From contig NZ_RJUF01000180.1 in assembly GCF_024343775.1 (NCBI RefSeq), forward strand, positions 124,001 through 188,000: DNA of 64,000 bases, read 5' to 3'. The DNA comes from Lacihabitans soyangensis (lineage in GTDB: Bacteria; Bacteroidota; Bacteroidia; Cytophagales; Spirosomataceae). How positions within the stretch are numbered: the first letter of the stretch is position 1; every line of letters begins with the position of its first letter. Made by a program: the position numbers and the translations under genes. The notes beneath the pieces were generated by a model. That model was not told where the DNA came from and did no database searches. It worked only from the letters and a program-made list of their open reading frames with translations. Shown in pieces: positions 1 to 8,449 of the stretch.

Positions 1-2
1 AC

Positions 3-1106
3 TCTCTCGAGAAGGATTGGTATGTAGAATACTACGCCTATTCTGAGCGAGATGCCAAACTCAAACGCAAGCGAGTTGTTTTGGCAGAGCCAACAGAAAA
101 ACAAAGAATCGAAAGAGCCAAATCCGAAATCAAGCTCATTTCCGAAATGCTTAAAGCTGGGGCCATCATAGACCCTATCAAAAAAAAGCTTCAGAAGTCC
201 GAAATCACCAAGACTTCCAAATTAACTGAGGCCATAAAATACTTTTTGGAGCAAAACAAAGCCACCTTGGAGCAAAACACATATGAGAGTTACAAAAGAC
301 ATCTTGATCATCTTATAAATTATCTCAATCGCCACCAAAACCAATCCCTTACACTTGAGCAGCTGGATATCCAAATAGCTTACCAATTCACCGATGAACT
401 GATATCAGAGGTAAAACATGGTAATCGAACCCGCAACAACGTAAAAGACACCTGTTCAATCTTCTTTAATTACTTTAAAAAACGTCGGATAATAGAGGAG
501 AATCCATTCAACGAAATACAAAGCCTAAGAACTCATGCCAGGAAATACACAGCCATATCAAAAGAGCATGTAAAAAAACTGCTACAATCATTCCAAGAGT
601 CAGAAGATTTGCAGCTAGATCTGTTCGTACAATTTGAGTATTACGCAGCTTTACGGCCAAACAAAGAACTTCGACTTCTTAAAATAGAGGATATCCTCGA
701 CAAAACCATAGCCGTTCCCTGCGATACATCCAAAAACAAGGAAAAGGAACACGTTCGTATTGCTCCACCGCTTGAAAAAAAGATTCAAGAACACAATCTT
801 AGAAGCTATCCGGGCGATTACTATATTTTCTCAAAAAACGGTTTACCAGGTCCAGAACACAACGGCAAAAAATACCAATACATGCGGCACAGAGAACACC
901 TCAAGGCTTTAAAAATTGACCATCTGCAGTATGATGTTTACTCCTGGAAACATTCAGGCGTAATTGCCCTATTCCTAGCAACCCAAAACCTCGAATTAGT
1001 CCGCCAACACTGCAGACACAAAGACGTGGCCACAACCATCAAATACCTGCGAGACCTCGGCCAATTCACCGATTACGACGAAATCAACAAATTCCCCGAA
1101 ATATAA
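3..1106 (+). CDS. Prophage tyrosine recombinase (integrase), 5' end outside window
   Basis: The frame is open from base 3, so the N-terminus lies left of the window; a TTG at 81 is internal. The visible start (EKDWYVEYYAYSERDAKLKR) is the beta-rich arm-binding N-terminus common in Bacteroidota phage integrases. A SAM-like core-binding domain follows (about residues 50-150 counted from the TTG at 81). The catalytic domain shows ALRPNKELRLL (box I Arg), the YSWKHSG box that replaces HxxR in this subfamily, and a C-terminal RHKDVATTIKYL with the likely nucleophile Tyr. It should integrate and excise the prophage at the tRNA-type site whose right copy is near 44.04 kb. It is the only clear recombinase in the window and converges on the late genes across a shared terminator. 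Confidence 0.93.
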   Translation, partial: SLEKDWYVEYYAYSERDAKLKRKRVVLAEPTEKQRIERAKSEIKLISEMLKAGAIIDPIKKKLQKSEITKTSKLTEAIKYFLEQNKATLEQNTYESYKRHLDHLINYLNRHQNQSLTLEQLDIQIAYQFTDELISEVKHGNRTRNNVKDTCSIFFNYFKKRRIIEENPFNEIQSLRTHARKYTAISKEHVKKLLQSFQESEDLQLDLFVQFEYYAALRPNKELRLLKIEDILDKTIAVPCDTSKNKEKEHVRIAPPLEKKIQEHNLRSYPGDYYIFSKNGLPGPEHNGKKYQYMRHREHLKALKIDHLQYDVYSWKHSGVIALFLATQNLELVRQHCRHKDVATTIKYLRDLGQFTDYDEINKFPEI

Positions 1107-1115
1107 CCCCGTACA

Positions 1116-1133
1116 GACGCCATGCATGGCGTC
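1116..1133. repeat. Palindromic mini-repeat, family A
   Basis: GACGCCATGCATGGCGTC is a perfect 18-bp palindrome flanked by GTACA and TC. It lies just after the integrase stop codon and belongs to the family found throughout the late region. Confidence 0.85.
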
Positions 1134-1155
1134 TCATAAGTATATAAATCAAAAA

Positions 1156-1179
1156 AAAGCCCCAATCTCTCAGGGCTTT
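1156..1179. terminator. Bidirectional intrinsic terminator between integrase and tail-tip gene
   Basis: AAAGCCC / GGGCTTT stem with A- and T-rich flanks on both sides. It separates the convergent integrase and tail-tip gene. A near-copy of the same hairpin is at 22263-22288. Confidence 0.75.
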
Positions 1180-1198
1180 ACTTTTGCGTCTCACATAC

Positions 1199-2620
1199 TC
1201 ACTTCTCCCAAAGCACCACCTGGCTTCTACCATTCAGCGGCAACAACGTCTCCACAGCAGCCACAAAATATTCCTTTCCCTTCACAAATACGCTATGATG
1301 GGCATTTACATTATTATGCCAGTCAATCTGATGCAAGTCCAGAGCCGTCAAATCCGCCAACACCACCTTACTTGAGGTAGATTTCCTAAAAGCCTCATAA
1401 TTGCCATAACACTTATCTTTCAAGTTATTCGCACCACTCCAGGCAATATTCCAACTGCCATAGGTCGGTGCAATCGTCGGCACTCCACCAACAACCCCAT
1501 TCCAAAGAGCAATTCTCGGAGCAAACTTCGCTCCGCCCTGGTTAAACCTCGGGCTAGCTCCTATCTGCTCCACAGTAGCCATTCCAGCCTCTACGGCCAC
1601 AGTACTTACTTTGCTCACAATCTCAAACACAAACCCTCTCTGAGTTTCAGGAGTTTGATAAAAATCAAAACCAGTAGGTAAAGGCACACGCTTCATCACA
1701 TTATCTCCTTGGTCAAGCTCCCAATCGAGCTTAATCCTGTTCAACCGCTCAGGCGTTCTAGATGCACTCGGCACAACCTTCTTAGTCCAGTTCAGCACTG
1801 TCGGTCTGGTCAGTATCTCATTGCCAAAATACGCATACATAGTCCGGCTATTTACATTAAAATAAATCGCCAAATTAAACAACTTCCTCAGCTCCTTTAT
1901 CAGCTCCGGAATCGTCACCTCAGGCAAATGATTAGCATAAGTAATAGTTGTCGCATCATCCAAGCTGAAGCAATTATACACCACAGCCCTCTTAAATACC
2001 TCACTCTCAAAAAAATCACCTTCAAACTTAAAATCACAAAGCTCACCTATCCGCTCAAACACCCATCTTAAAAACAGCATTGGCACCCGAGCATGGTTAT
2101 TCAATGATGTCGAAGTGACCCACTCATTCATTTTTCCATTCCACCCAGCCTGCACATTCGTACCATAAAAAGCACTATTCGCCACCGTCGGCCAGCACAG
2201 TATATCTGTCAAATGATTAGCCGCTATCACCGGAGGCTGAGCGGAGCCAAAGCCCGAGCTACCCAACGGCAACTTATTCATCAAAACATTCTGATACTCA
2301 CCAAAAATCTCACTCAAATTCTGGGTAAAAATCACCACATATTCCGTTTCAGTGCAATCCACCAATTCTATAAAACCTCGCTCTATTACATAGCCATCAG
2401 CTATTTTCTCGCAGTAATATTGCTTATTCGGGTACTTCATCCCAGGTTCTCTAAACCACCCAAACAGCTTATCATTAATCGGCGAAAACGGCAAAGTAAA
2501 ATCATTCACCAGGCTACCACGCACAGTATCAAAATCAAACAAACTATTCCACCTCATCAGCTTCACAGTTTGCCCAGGACTCATATCAGCCCAAACCCCA
2601 TCAATCTTTATTCCATACAT
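1199..2620 (-). CDS. Phage tail-tip / baseplate-type protein
   Basis: A 473-residue protein directly downstream of the tape measure gene in the late direction, the usual place for distal tail or tail-tip proteins. No named domain is recognised with certainty. The N-terminus (GQTVKLMRWNSLFDFDTVRG, then a LVNDFTLPFSPIND stretch) has the beta-rich look of tail hub proteins in Bacteroidota siphophages. An in-frame mini-repeat adds GFGSAQPP near residue 125, probably in a surface loop. The start ATG is preceded within 30 nt by another palindromic repeat. It is the last gene of the late transcript and ends just before the shared terminator. Confidence 0.6.
   Translation of the reverse strand: MYGIKIDGVWADMSPGQTVKLMRWNSLFDFDTVRGSLVNDFTLPFSPINDKLFGWFREPGMKYPNKQYYCEKIADGYVIERGFIELVDCTETEYVVIFTQNLSEIFGEYQNVLMNKLPLGSSGFGSAQPPVIAANHLTDILCWPTVANSAFYGTNVQAGWNGKMNEWVTSTSLNNHARVPMLFLRWVFERIGELCDFKFEGDFFESEVFKRAVVYNCFSLDDATTITYANHLPEVTIPELIKELRKLFNLAIYFNVNSRTMYAYFGNEILTRPTVLNWTKKVVPSASRTPERLNRIKLDWELDQGDNVMKRVPLPTGFDFYQTPETQRGFVFEIVSKVSTVAVEAGMATVEQIGASPRFNQGGAKFAPRIALWNGVVGGVPTIAPTYGSWNIAWSGANNLKDKCYGNYEAFRKSTSSKVVLADLTALDLHQIDWHNNVNAHHSVFVKGKEYFVAAVETLLPLNGRSQVVLWEK
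2235..2253. repeat. Mini-repeat family B inside tail-tip gene
   Basis: GGCTGAGCGGAGCCAAAGC adds the in-frame peptide GFGSAQPP to the tail-tip protein. The same peptide occurs in the kinase-like gene at 7946-8449. Confidence 0.75.
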
Positions 2621-2629
2621 ATCAGTACA

Positions 2630-2647
2630 GCCGCAATGCTTTGCGGC
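2630..2647. repeat. Palindromic mini-repeat, family A (GCCGC form)
   Basis: GCCGCAATGCTTTGCGGC, preceded by GTACA, fills the 36-bp gap between the tape measure and tail-tip genes. Confidence 0.85.
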
Positions 2648-2656
2648 TCTATTTAT

Positions 2657-5600
2657 TTACAACTTCGACTTATTCATATTCTCCTTCAACCTATCCAACG
2701 CATGCAGCACACCGCTCGACCCATTATCCTTCGAAGCAATATCCCTCAAAATCCCCGTATGCGTCTTCAGCACCTTAGCGGTTTCAGCAGTATTAGCAGC
2801 CGTTTCCTTCTGAAACTTCTTCATTTCCTCCTGCATCTTCTTATTTTCCGCTATAATAGCATCGCTACTGGCCGAGCTGCTATTATCCGCATAATTTCCA
2901 CCGCCAGAAGACCCGCCACCGCCATCGCTTTCATAAACACCACCATCAGCAAACATCCTGGCTCGGCTCACAGTCAGCACACCGCCATTGGCCATACTTA
3001 TTGGAGCACCATTATTGTAGAGGCTACTATTCAACAGCCTGTCAATTACCGGCCTATTATTCTTGTAAGTATTCCGGCTCAACACCATCACAGGCTCTCC
3101 ACCTTCTATTTCGCCCACCTCAGCACCAGTCATACGGTCATACATCGCTATTCCAGCCTGCCCATAGCTCGCACCATGGCGTGAGCCCTGAGCCACACCA
3201 GCATTTCTAAACACTCCACCACTTCTCGCCTCAAACTTCGTGTTCTTTATCTTCGTAATATCAAATGCCGTCTTCACACCAGCCACTATCGCCAACGCTA
3301 TACCCAACGGAAACGGTGGAGTGGCCAAAGCACTCAGTATCGCCATAGACCCCTGTATCAATGCCGCCGCTATTTGCATCTTCTTATTACGCTCAAATTC
3401 CTTCTTCTTCAGTGCAAGATTTTTCTGGTCAAACTCCTCCTGCAGTCTCGTTTTCTCAGCCTCTACCTGCTCTTTAGTCTTTATGCCTTTGGCTAGCTCA
3501 TCATCCAGCTTCTTAAAATTGGTCTCCTTTTCCTTCGTCAGGTTATTGATCTGCCTTTGAGTATAATCAGCGTTCAGCTTTGTTAACACCTCTATCGTGG
3601 TCAACATTACCTTACCCACATCGTTGGCATACTTCGCAAAAGCCACACTTCTCTCATTCAAGTGCTTACCATCATCCCGGGCTTTATTTTGTAGGAATGT
3701 CGTAAACGCCTGAAAATCCCCAGTCATTGCCGCATTCAGTGCATTATAAAAAGCCTCATTATTAGCCTGTCGTGCCGCATTTGCTTCCTGCTGCAGTTGC
3801 TTCTTATCCGCCTGCAGTTGAGTTTCGTTTTGGCGTTGTTCAGCCGTCAACTTATCATCTATAGCCTTCAGCTGTGCTGCCTTCGTTTCGTTGTCAGCTA
3901 TGCTCTCCGCTATCCTGGCTTTTTCTGCCGCTGCCTCCTGTGCCAGTTTGGCATTTTTATGTGCGGTCTCTATCTGCAGTATTCTCAGCTTAGCATCCCA
4001 CATGGCTTGGCTGTTCGTTTTCGTCAGTGCCAGCTCTATCTTAGCATTTGCCACCTCAGCCTTAAACTCATCATCCAGCAGCTTCTTAGTATCCGCCAGT
4101 TTTTGAGCCTTTATCTTTTTCTCATCAGCCAGATCTTTCTTATCTGCTATATCCTTTTTCTTTTTCGCAACTTCATCAAGCTTATCCTGCTTTGTTTTAG
4201 CATCCGCATTTATCTTCGCTATGTTCGCCTCGTGTAGTTTTTCGGCATTCTCCAGTGCCTTTTTCTTCGTAGCATCGCTGGCCATGCTTTTCTTTATGGC
4301 TTCCTGCTCACGTTTAAAATCCAAATCCGCCTTCGCTATAGCCCTTTTGGTATCGTCAGCTATAGCCTTTACTTGCATATCTTCAACTTTTTTCAGAAGT
4401 GCGGCTTCATCTTTCTCTTGCTTATCAAGTAGTTTCTTTTTTGTTTTATCGGCTTCTGTATCAACTTTCCCTTTAGCCGCTGATGATTTTTTATGATTAT
4501 CTTCAACTTTAAGATTCAACTGCCTATTCAGTTCTTCGGTCACTTTAGCTGTTTTAGCGACCCTTTCCTCTTCTGTTTTTGCAGTTTTGTTGATTTGATC
4601 TATTCTAGATGCGGCTTGCTGACCTAGACTAATCATTTTTTGAGATGACACCTTATCGTCATGCTCCTTATTCAGTGCCTGTATTTTATTAAGCTTTGTT
4701 TGCTCATCAGTTTCTTGCTCTAAAATTCTCTTTTTTGCTGCCTTAAGTTTATTATCCTCAATCTCAATAACAGAATCAAGCTCATCTTTCATATTGTTAA
4801 TATGAACCTCATTCATGGTTTTTGACCACCCATTTTTTATCGAGGTCATATTTTCCATGAAATTTTCTCTCATATTTTCAAAAGTTGCACTTGGGTCTAA
4901 TTTAAAGTCCGCTCCAAAAAAATTAGCTGCTTGCTTTCCTGCATCCACCAATGCTCTCAAGCCATCATACATGCCTTCAACAGCTGCCAATGCAACCATC
5001 ACAACAGTGCCAGCGGCTTGAAGTGCAACCGATAGTGTATTAATTACATCCCTGAGGGTTATTGAAGCATCACCTGTATCAAATAAAGCGTTTACTAAGC
5101 TTTTATAACTTTCCCAAACATTCTGCACAACCTCCCAAAGGCTCTCGAAAACAGATACCAATGGACCTGATTCAGTTATTAAGCCCTTGGTTGTGTCTAT
5201 AATCCAATTCATTACATCCAATATGCCGTTGAATACTGGGTTTAGCCCATCACCCAGCAAAAGTTTTAGGCTATCAAAGTTGTCACCCAAATTACTCACA
5301 CGCCCTTCCAAAGTTTCTGAAATAGCAGCCATACCACCTTGCACGCCTTCAAGCTCACCAAAAGCTAAAATAGCTCCCTGAATAGCTTCTGGAGTATTGG
5401 CCACTGTTTGTTGAACGCCTTTGAAAGCAAAAGTTACTTCATCTCCGCTCTTACTAGCTTGAATACCAAACTCCTTTAGCCGTTCATTTTCGCCAGTCAT
5501 GGCATCTAACACCGCCTCGGTCAACTGCTCAAAGCTTTTTCCCTGCGATGCTGCAATATCTCCTAACTGTGTCATTTCTCTCATAGTAGGCTGCAAACCT

Positions 5601-6277
5601 CTATTGACATACTTCACATAGCTTTCAGTCAATTCATCAACAGAAAAAGGCGTTTCAGCTGCAAAATTTTTAATCATTTCCATGGCTTTACCAGCCGCTT
5701 CATGAGTACCTAATGCATTTGTAAGTACAGCCTCATACTTTTCAAACTTAGCCGTAGTCTCAAAAATGTCCTTTCCAAAATCAAAAATCGCCCCAGCAGC
5801 TTCTTTTACTAAGCTAAAAAGCCCAATACCAGTAAAAGCACCTAATGCCGATGCTTTGAAATTATCCCAAAAACCTGGTTGTTTGTCCGCTTCTTCACCA
5901 AAGCTCTTCAGCTCCGCCCGGGCTTCGGTCAGCACCGGTTTTATTTCCTCTATTTTTTTGGTGGCAGCCACCCATTCCTCGCTACCCTGTTCAGCCTTTT
6001 TGGCTTCCTTAGTCCAGTAGTCCAGAGCTGCATGCATCTGGTCAATGCTTGCAGTACTTAGGTCTATGTTGTGTTTCAGCTCCTTTTGCTCCGATTTTAA
6101 ATCTCGTAGCTCTATCTGCAGGGCCTTGTATCCTTCACTTCCTTTTTCGCCAGCTTCTTTCAGTTGGCGTAGCTCCGTGTTAATATCCTTTATTCTCTGC
6201 CTATTTTCCTCCCACTTGGTTGTAGCATCGCTATCATCTACTTTAAGGTCTACAATAGCTTCCTCACGAATATTCAT
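2657..6277 (-). CDS. Tail tape measure protein
   Basis: At 1206 residues this is the longest phage gene here. It measures tail length and is ejected with the DNA. Long charged coiled coils occupy about residues 15-130 and 480-960. The conserved tape-measure segment is at about residues 170-290 (FEKYEAVLTNALGTHEAAGK, then AAETPFSVDELTESYVKY). There are hydrophobic segments around 410-430 and near the C-terminus (MAILSALATPPFPLGIALAI), and a Gly/Ser-rich linker (SDGGGGSSGGGNYADN). The gene starts its own unit, with the late-type CTGTCCTAT element 52 nt upstream of the ATG. A siphovirus-type tail is implied by the length and by the absence of contractile sheath genes. Confidence 0.92.
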   Translation of the reverse strand: MNIREEAIVDLKVDDSDATTKWEENRQRIKDINTELRQLKEAGEKGSEGYKALQIELRDLKSEQKELKHNIDLSTASIDQMHAALDYWTKEAKKAEQGSEEWVAATKKIEEIKPVLTEARAELKSFGEEADKQPGFWDNFKASALGAFTGIGLFSLVKEAAGAIFDFGKDIFETTAKFEKYEAVLTNALGTHEAAGKAMEMIKNFAAETPFSVDELTESYVKYVNRGLQPTMREMTQLGDIAASQGKSFEQLTEAVLDAMTGENERLKEFGIQASKSGDEVTFAFKGVQQTVANTPEAIQGAILAFGELEGVQGGMAAISETLEGRVSNLGDNFDSLKLLLGDGLNPVFNGILDVMNWIIDTTKGLITESGPLVSVFESLWEVVQNVWESYKSLVNALFDTGDASITLRDVINTLSVALQAAGTVVMVALAAVEGMYDGLRALVDAGKQAANFFGADFKLDPSATFENMRENFMENMTSIKNGWSKTMNEVHINNMKDELDSVIEIEDNKLKAAKKRILEQETDEQTKLNKIQALNKEHDDKVSSQKMISLGQQAASRIDQINKTAKTEEERVAKTAKVTEELNRQLNLKVEDNHKKSSAAKGKVDTEADKTKKKLLDKQEKDEAALLKKVEDMQVKAIADDTKRAIAKADLDFKREQEAIKKSMASDATKKKALENAEKLHEANIAKINADAKTKQDKLDEVAKKKKDIADKKDLADEKKIKAQKLADTKKLLDDEFKAEVANAKIELALTKTNSQAMWDAKLRILQIETAHKNAKLAQEAAAEKARIAESIADNETKAAQLKAIDDKLTAEQRQNETQLQADKKQLQQEANAARQANNEAFYNALNAAMTGDFQAFTTFLQNKARDDGKHLNERSVAFAKYANDVGKVMLTTIEVLTKLNADYTQRQINNLTKEKETNFKKLDDELAKGIKTKEQVEAEKTRLQEEFDQKNLALKKKEFERNKKMQIAAALIQGSMAILSALATPPFPLGIALAIVAGVKTAFDITKIKNTKFEARSGGVFRNAGVAQGSRHGASYGQAGIAMYDRMTGAEVGEIEGGEPVMVLSRNTYKNNRPVIDRLLNSSLYNNGAPISMANGGVLTVSRARMFADGGVYESDGGGGSSGGGNYADNSSSASSDAIIAENKKMQEEMKKFQKETAANTAETAKVLKTHTGILRDIASKDNGSSGVLHALDRLKENMNKSKL

Positions 6278-6328
6278 TATATATCAAAAAAGGTACGCTG
6301 CCAATTTGCAACATACCTTTCAAGCTAT

Positions 6329-6337
6329 ATAGGACAG
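6329..6337 (-). promoter_or_regulatory. Late promoter-like element 1 (CTGTCCTAT)
   Basis: Minus-strand CTGTCCTAT preceded by an A/T-rich run, 52 nt upstream of the tape measure start. It is one of six identical nonamers, all upstream of leftward phage genes. Confidence 0.7.
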
Positions 6338-6348
6338 GATTTTGTAAA

Positions 6349-6366
6349 GTCGCCATGCGTGGCGGC
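6349..6366. repeat. Palindromic mini-repeat, family A, diverged copy
   Basis: GTCGCCATGCGTGGCGGC, an imperfect member of the palindrome family, directly upstream (in the leftward sense) of late element 1. Confidence 0.7.
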
Positions 6367-6429
6367 TTCGAAGAAAACGGGAGAGACTACGTAAGCGGTT
6401 AGCCTCTTTATTCCCGTCTAAATAAAATT

Positions 6430-6452
6430 CCCCCACTGGGGGTTAGGGGGCT
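6430..6452. repeat. Mini-repeat family C (CCCCCACTGGGGG type)
   Basis: C-rich hairpin followed by GGTTAGGGGGCT. Its edge supplies the stop codon of the small gene at 6451-6735. Confidence 0.75.
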
Positions 6453-6735
6453 ACACCGCCTCAGCCATAGCCTCAAACATCCGCCTGAGCCGTATAATAT
6501 TAAAATTCACATTCCCAAGCTCCATAAACGTATTCTCGTCTCTATCTTTCAGACACATTTCAGTATTTATAAAATCCTGCATTTCTTGCAGTGGCTTTAT
6601 AAAATTATTCAGCGACCCACTCTCAGCCGAATGACATTCTTCTAGTAGCACAAACAACGGCATCACATTCACATGCTTTCCATTCATTGGGTTCTTTATC
6701 AAAAGATACTCAGGCCCTTCGTTTTTATTTTTCAT
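6451..6735 (-). CDS. Small phage protein of unknown function
   Basis: About 94 residues from the ATG at 6735, which has an A-rich leader; an ATG at 6762 would add nine residues. Mostly helical and charged (LLIKNPMNGKHVNVMPLFVL, EMQDFINTEMCLKDRDENTF). It is not recognised. It precedes the tape measure gene in the leftward operon, where tail assembly chaperones often sit, but nothing in the sequence proves that role. The stop codon falls in a family C mini-repeat, so the C-terminus was probably set or trimmed by that insertion. Confidence 0.55.
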   Translation of the reverse strand: MKNKNEGPEYLLIKNPMNGKHVNVMPLFVLLEECHSAESGSLNNFIKPLQEMQDFINTEMCLKDRDENTFMELGNVNFNIIRLRRMFEAMAEAV

Positions 6736-6964
6736 TTTTAAAATATTTAGCTGGTAATACAAGTTTTTGTCTTCTACATAATTTTATCGTAGCAATAGTC
6801 CGGATTATCTTATTTAAGTCCCTATTGCTCTGTTCCCAAAGTAAATTCCTTAATGTTCGTGTCATATATTTTGTTATTAATTATATTAACTTGTTATAAC
6901 TTGTACAAATTAATATAATTAAAATTATCTATGCAAACATTTTCTAATATAAATTATTATAACT

Positions 6965-6972
6965 TATATTTG
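6965..6972 (+). promoter_or_regulatory. Bacteroidota -7 promoter motif TATATTTG
   Basis: Exact TAnnTTTG match ending four bases before the ATG of the + strand gene at 6977. No clear -33 TTTG is seen. If it is used, the transcript would be nearly leaderless. Confidence 0.45.
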
Positions 6973-6976
6973 TTGT

Positions 6977-7141
6977 ATGAAGAAGATACAAATAGAGATC
7001 AGTGAAGAAACTCATGATGGCTTACTCGATGAGCAATTTAGGAGAAAGAAGCTTAAAAGCTCAAGGACTTCACTTGCAGAAATTGCCGCAGACTTGTTAG
7101 AATCACAAGTTGTTGCACAAAAAAAAGCCTCTCAATCTTGA
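6977..7141 (+). CDS. Ribbon-helix-helix-like small protein (moron candidate)
   Basis: A 54-residue protein on the strand opposite to the late genes. Predicted order is a beta strand (KKIQIEISEE), helix (LLDEQFRRKKLKSS) and helix (SLAEIAADLLESQV). This fits a ribbon-helix-helix DNA-binding dimer of the antitoxin or repressor type. It has its own TAnnTTTG motif upstream and a strong hairpin terminator whose 5' arm overlaps the end of the gene. That autonomous layout is typical of a gene expressed from the prophage (moron). No toxin partner is obvious. The target could be its own promoter. The function is inferred from shape only. Confidence 0.6.
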   Translation: MKKIQIEISEETHDGLLDEQFRRKKLKSSRTSLAEIAADLLESQVVAQKKASQS

Positions 7142-7152
7142 GAGGCTTTTTT
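7121..7152. terminator. Bidirectional intrinsic terminator
   Basis: Perfect 14-bp stem AAAAAAGCCTCTCA / TGAGAGGCTTTTTT with a 4-nt loop, between the convergent RHH-like and TM2 genes. Confidence 0.9.
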
Positions 7153-7167
7153 TTATTTTCGAAACTT

Positions 7168-7614
7168 TTATAATCCAGATTCTTTCTTTTCTACTTTCAG
7201 CTTGGCTTCTTCCTCATTCCAAAACTTTAATTTTTCTTGAAATTCCTCTCTGGTTAATTTACCAGCACTATAATCTGCACTTAGTAACTCCTTCTCAGTT
7301 TTTATTTCAACTTCCATTTTCTGATACAATTCTTTGATTCTTTCATTATTGGCCGCATACTTTTTTGAATTATCTGGAACGGCTTCTACATTAATGTTTT
7401 TTTGAGTTAGGATTCCATTGTACTTCAAGTCAAAATTTGCGTCACTCATCGTTAGGTAAACAATACCTTCAATAAAGCCTACAATTGCTGGTATAAAAGT
7501 CAAGCAAAATATCAAATAAATGATTCCAACACCCACCTTACCAAGGTAAAATTTGTGTATTCCAAGTCCGCCAAGTAAAAGTGCGAAAATTCCTGCTGTA
7601 GTTCTGTTTTTCAT
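7168..7614 (-). CDS. TM2-domain membrane protein with SHOCT-like tail
   Basis: 148 residues. The N-terminal TM2 domain has two membrane helices with the characteristic GGLGIHKFYLGK sequence (about residues 15-26), then VGIIYLIFCLTFIPAIVGFI. After a charged helix, the C-terminus (LLSADYSAGKLTREEFQEKL) resembles a SHOCT oligomerisation motif. TM2 proteins are common in bacterial genomes and occur as accessory cargo in prophages; their biochemical role is not settled. It lies between two terminators with its own flanks and faces the RHH-like gene. This suggests lysogenic cargo, perhaps altering the host envelope, rather than a virion part. Confidence 0.8.
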   Translation of the reverse strand: MKNRTTAGIFALLLGGLGIHKFYLGKVGVGIIYLIFCLTFIPAIVGFIEGIVYLTMSDANFDLKYNGILTQKNINVEAVPDNSKKYAANNERIKELYQKMEVEIKTEKELLSADYSAGKLTREEFQEKLKFWNEEEAKLKVEKKESGL

Positions 7615-7663
7615 ATTTCTAGCATTTTTTTAGATTAATAATGACCAATCATACAAAAAAAAA

Positions 7664-7686
7664 GACCATGGGCAAAACCCACGGCC
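7664..7686 (-). terminator. Intrinsic terminator upstream of the TM2 gene
   Basis: On the minus strand, stem GGCCGTGGG / CCCATGGTC with G-U pairs, then a run of nine T. It closes the transcript of the gene at 7710-7904. Confidence 0.75.
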
Positions 7687-7709
7687 ATTCCAAGTACATA
7701 AAAGTATAA

Positions 7710-7904
7710 TCAGCGTCTATCTCTAACCTTTTTCAGCCATACAGCCAGAAGTAGCAACGGCCATATCACTAAGCAAATCCCAAAATACAAAATCACCGAA
7801 GCCCTATATCTCATCGGCGTTTCATTCCAAAACTCCCTTGCCAAATATATACAAGGCATCAGCCCTACTGCATAATAAATCAACCAATATCTTTCCATCA
7901 TCAA
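7710..7904 (-). CDS. Small two-helix membrane protein
   Basis: 64 residues with two hydrophobic segments (YWLIYYAVGLMPCIYLA and ASVILYFGICLVIWPLLLLA) and a basic C-terminus (KKVRDRR), so both ends probably face the cytoplasm. No family is recognised. It lies downstream of the kinase-like and single-helix membrane genes and ends at its own terminator. A holin-type role cannot be excluded, but the likely lysis genes are about 5 kb away at 13-15 kb. Confidence 0.55.
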   Translation of the reverse strand: MMMERYWLIYYAVGLMPCIYLAREFWNETPMRYRASVILYFGICLVIWPLLLLAVWLKKVRDRR

Positions 7905-7925
7905 ATATAATCATTCTAGCGTACA

Positions 7926-7943
7926 GACGCAATGCATTGCGTC
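7926..7943. repeat. Palindromic mini-repeat, family A
   Basis: GACGCAATGCATTGCGTC with GTACA and TC flanks, in the 41-bp gap between two genes. Confidence 0.88.
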
Positions 7944-7945
7944 TC

Positions 7946-8449
7946 TCAAGTATCCAAAAACCCTCTCACATTCTTGAAAATCTCCTCAACACCCATCCGC
8001 TCACTATCCATCACCACATCCGCCCAATCCGCATTCAATTTCCGCTCAATATACCCAAAGCTCTCAGCGTGGCTTTTTGCAAAGGGGTACGGTGGCTGAG
8101 CGGAGCCGAAGCCACGCCTTTCAACCCGCTTCCTACTCTCCACCTCACTTACCAGCAGCCGCACCCGAGTCATCCGCATCCGCTTCGTTTCCAAAGCCTT
8201 CAATACCTTCGGGTGCACTTGGTTGGCCGTTGTAGTTTCATACACAATATTACTCTTAGCCGCATGTATGGCCGCTAGCATAGCATTCCGAGCCAAATAC
8301 TCATTTTCAAAATCAATTGCCACTCCCTTCAGGGAGTGGGCCCTAAAATCATCAATCACAATCCTACACCAGCCCTCAGCCTCAAACATCCTCCCAATCG
8401 TACTCTTCCCAGCACCAAGGTTACCCATCAGCATCAGTGCCTGCTTCAT
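7946..8449 (-). CDS. P-loop nucleotide kinase-like ATPase
   Basis: 167 residues. A Walker A motif GNLGAGKST lies at residues 9-17. A VIDDFRAH segment near 32 and NIVYETTTA near 70 follow the layout of shikimate/nucleoside kinase-like AAA_33 proteins, and a basic lid-like region (RRVERR) is present. A family B mini-repeat inserts GFGSAQPP into the lid-side loop near residue 112, so activity should be tested rather than assumed. The substrate is unknown. One known role for phage P-loop kinases is phosphorylation of modified thymine in DNA, which is worth noting because a possible DNA glycosyltransferase is encoded at 22591-23358; a link is speculative. The start overlaps the preceding gene by 29 nt. 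Confidence 0.7.
   Translation of the reverse strand: MKQALMLMGNLGAGKSTIGRMFEAEGWCRIVIDDFRAHSLKGVAIDFENEYLARNAMLAAIHAAKSNIVYETTTANQVHPKVLKALETKRMRMTRVRLLVSEVESRKRVERRGFGSAQPPYPFAKSHAESFGYIERKLNADWADVVMDSERMGVEEIFKNVRGFLDT
8094..8112. repeat. Mini-repeat family B inside kinase-like gene
   Basis: GGCTGAGCGGAGCCGAAGC encodes GFGSAQPP in frame in the P-loop protein. Confidence 0.8.

Noticed and set aside
2213-3184. Long + strand readings inside the tail-tip and tape measure genes
   Set aside because: Antisense shadows caused by the biased codon use of the late genes.
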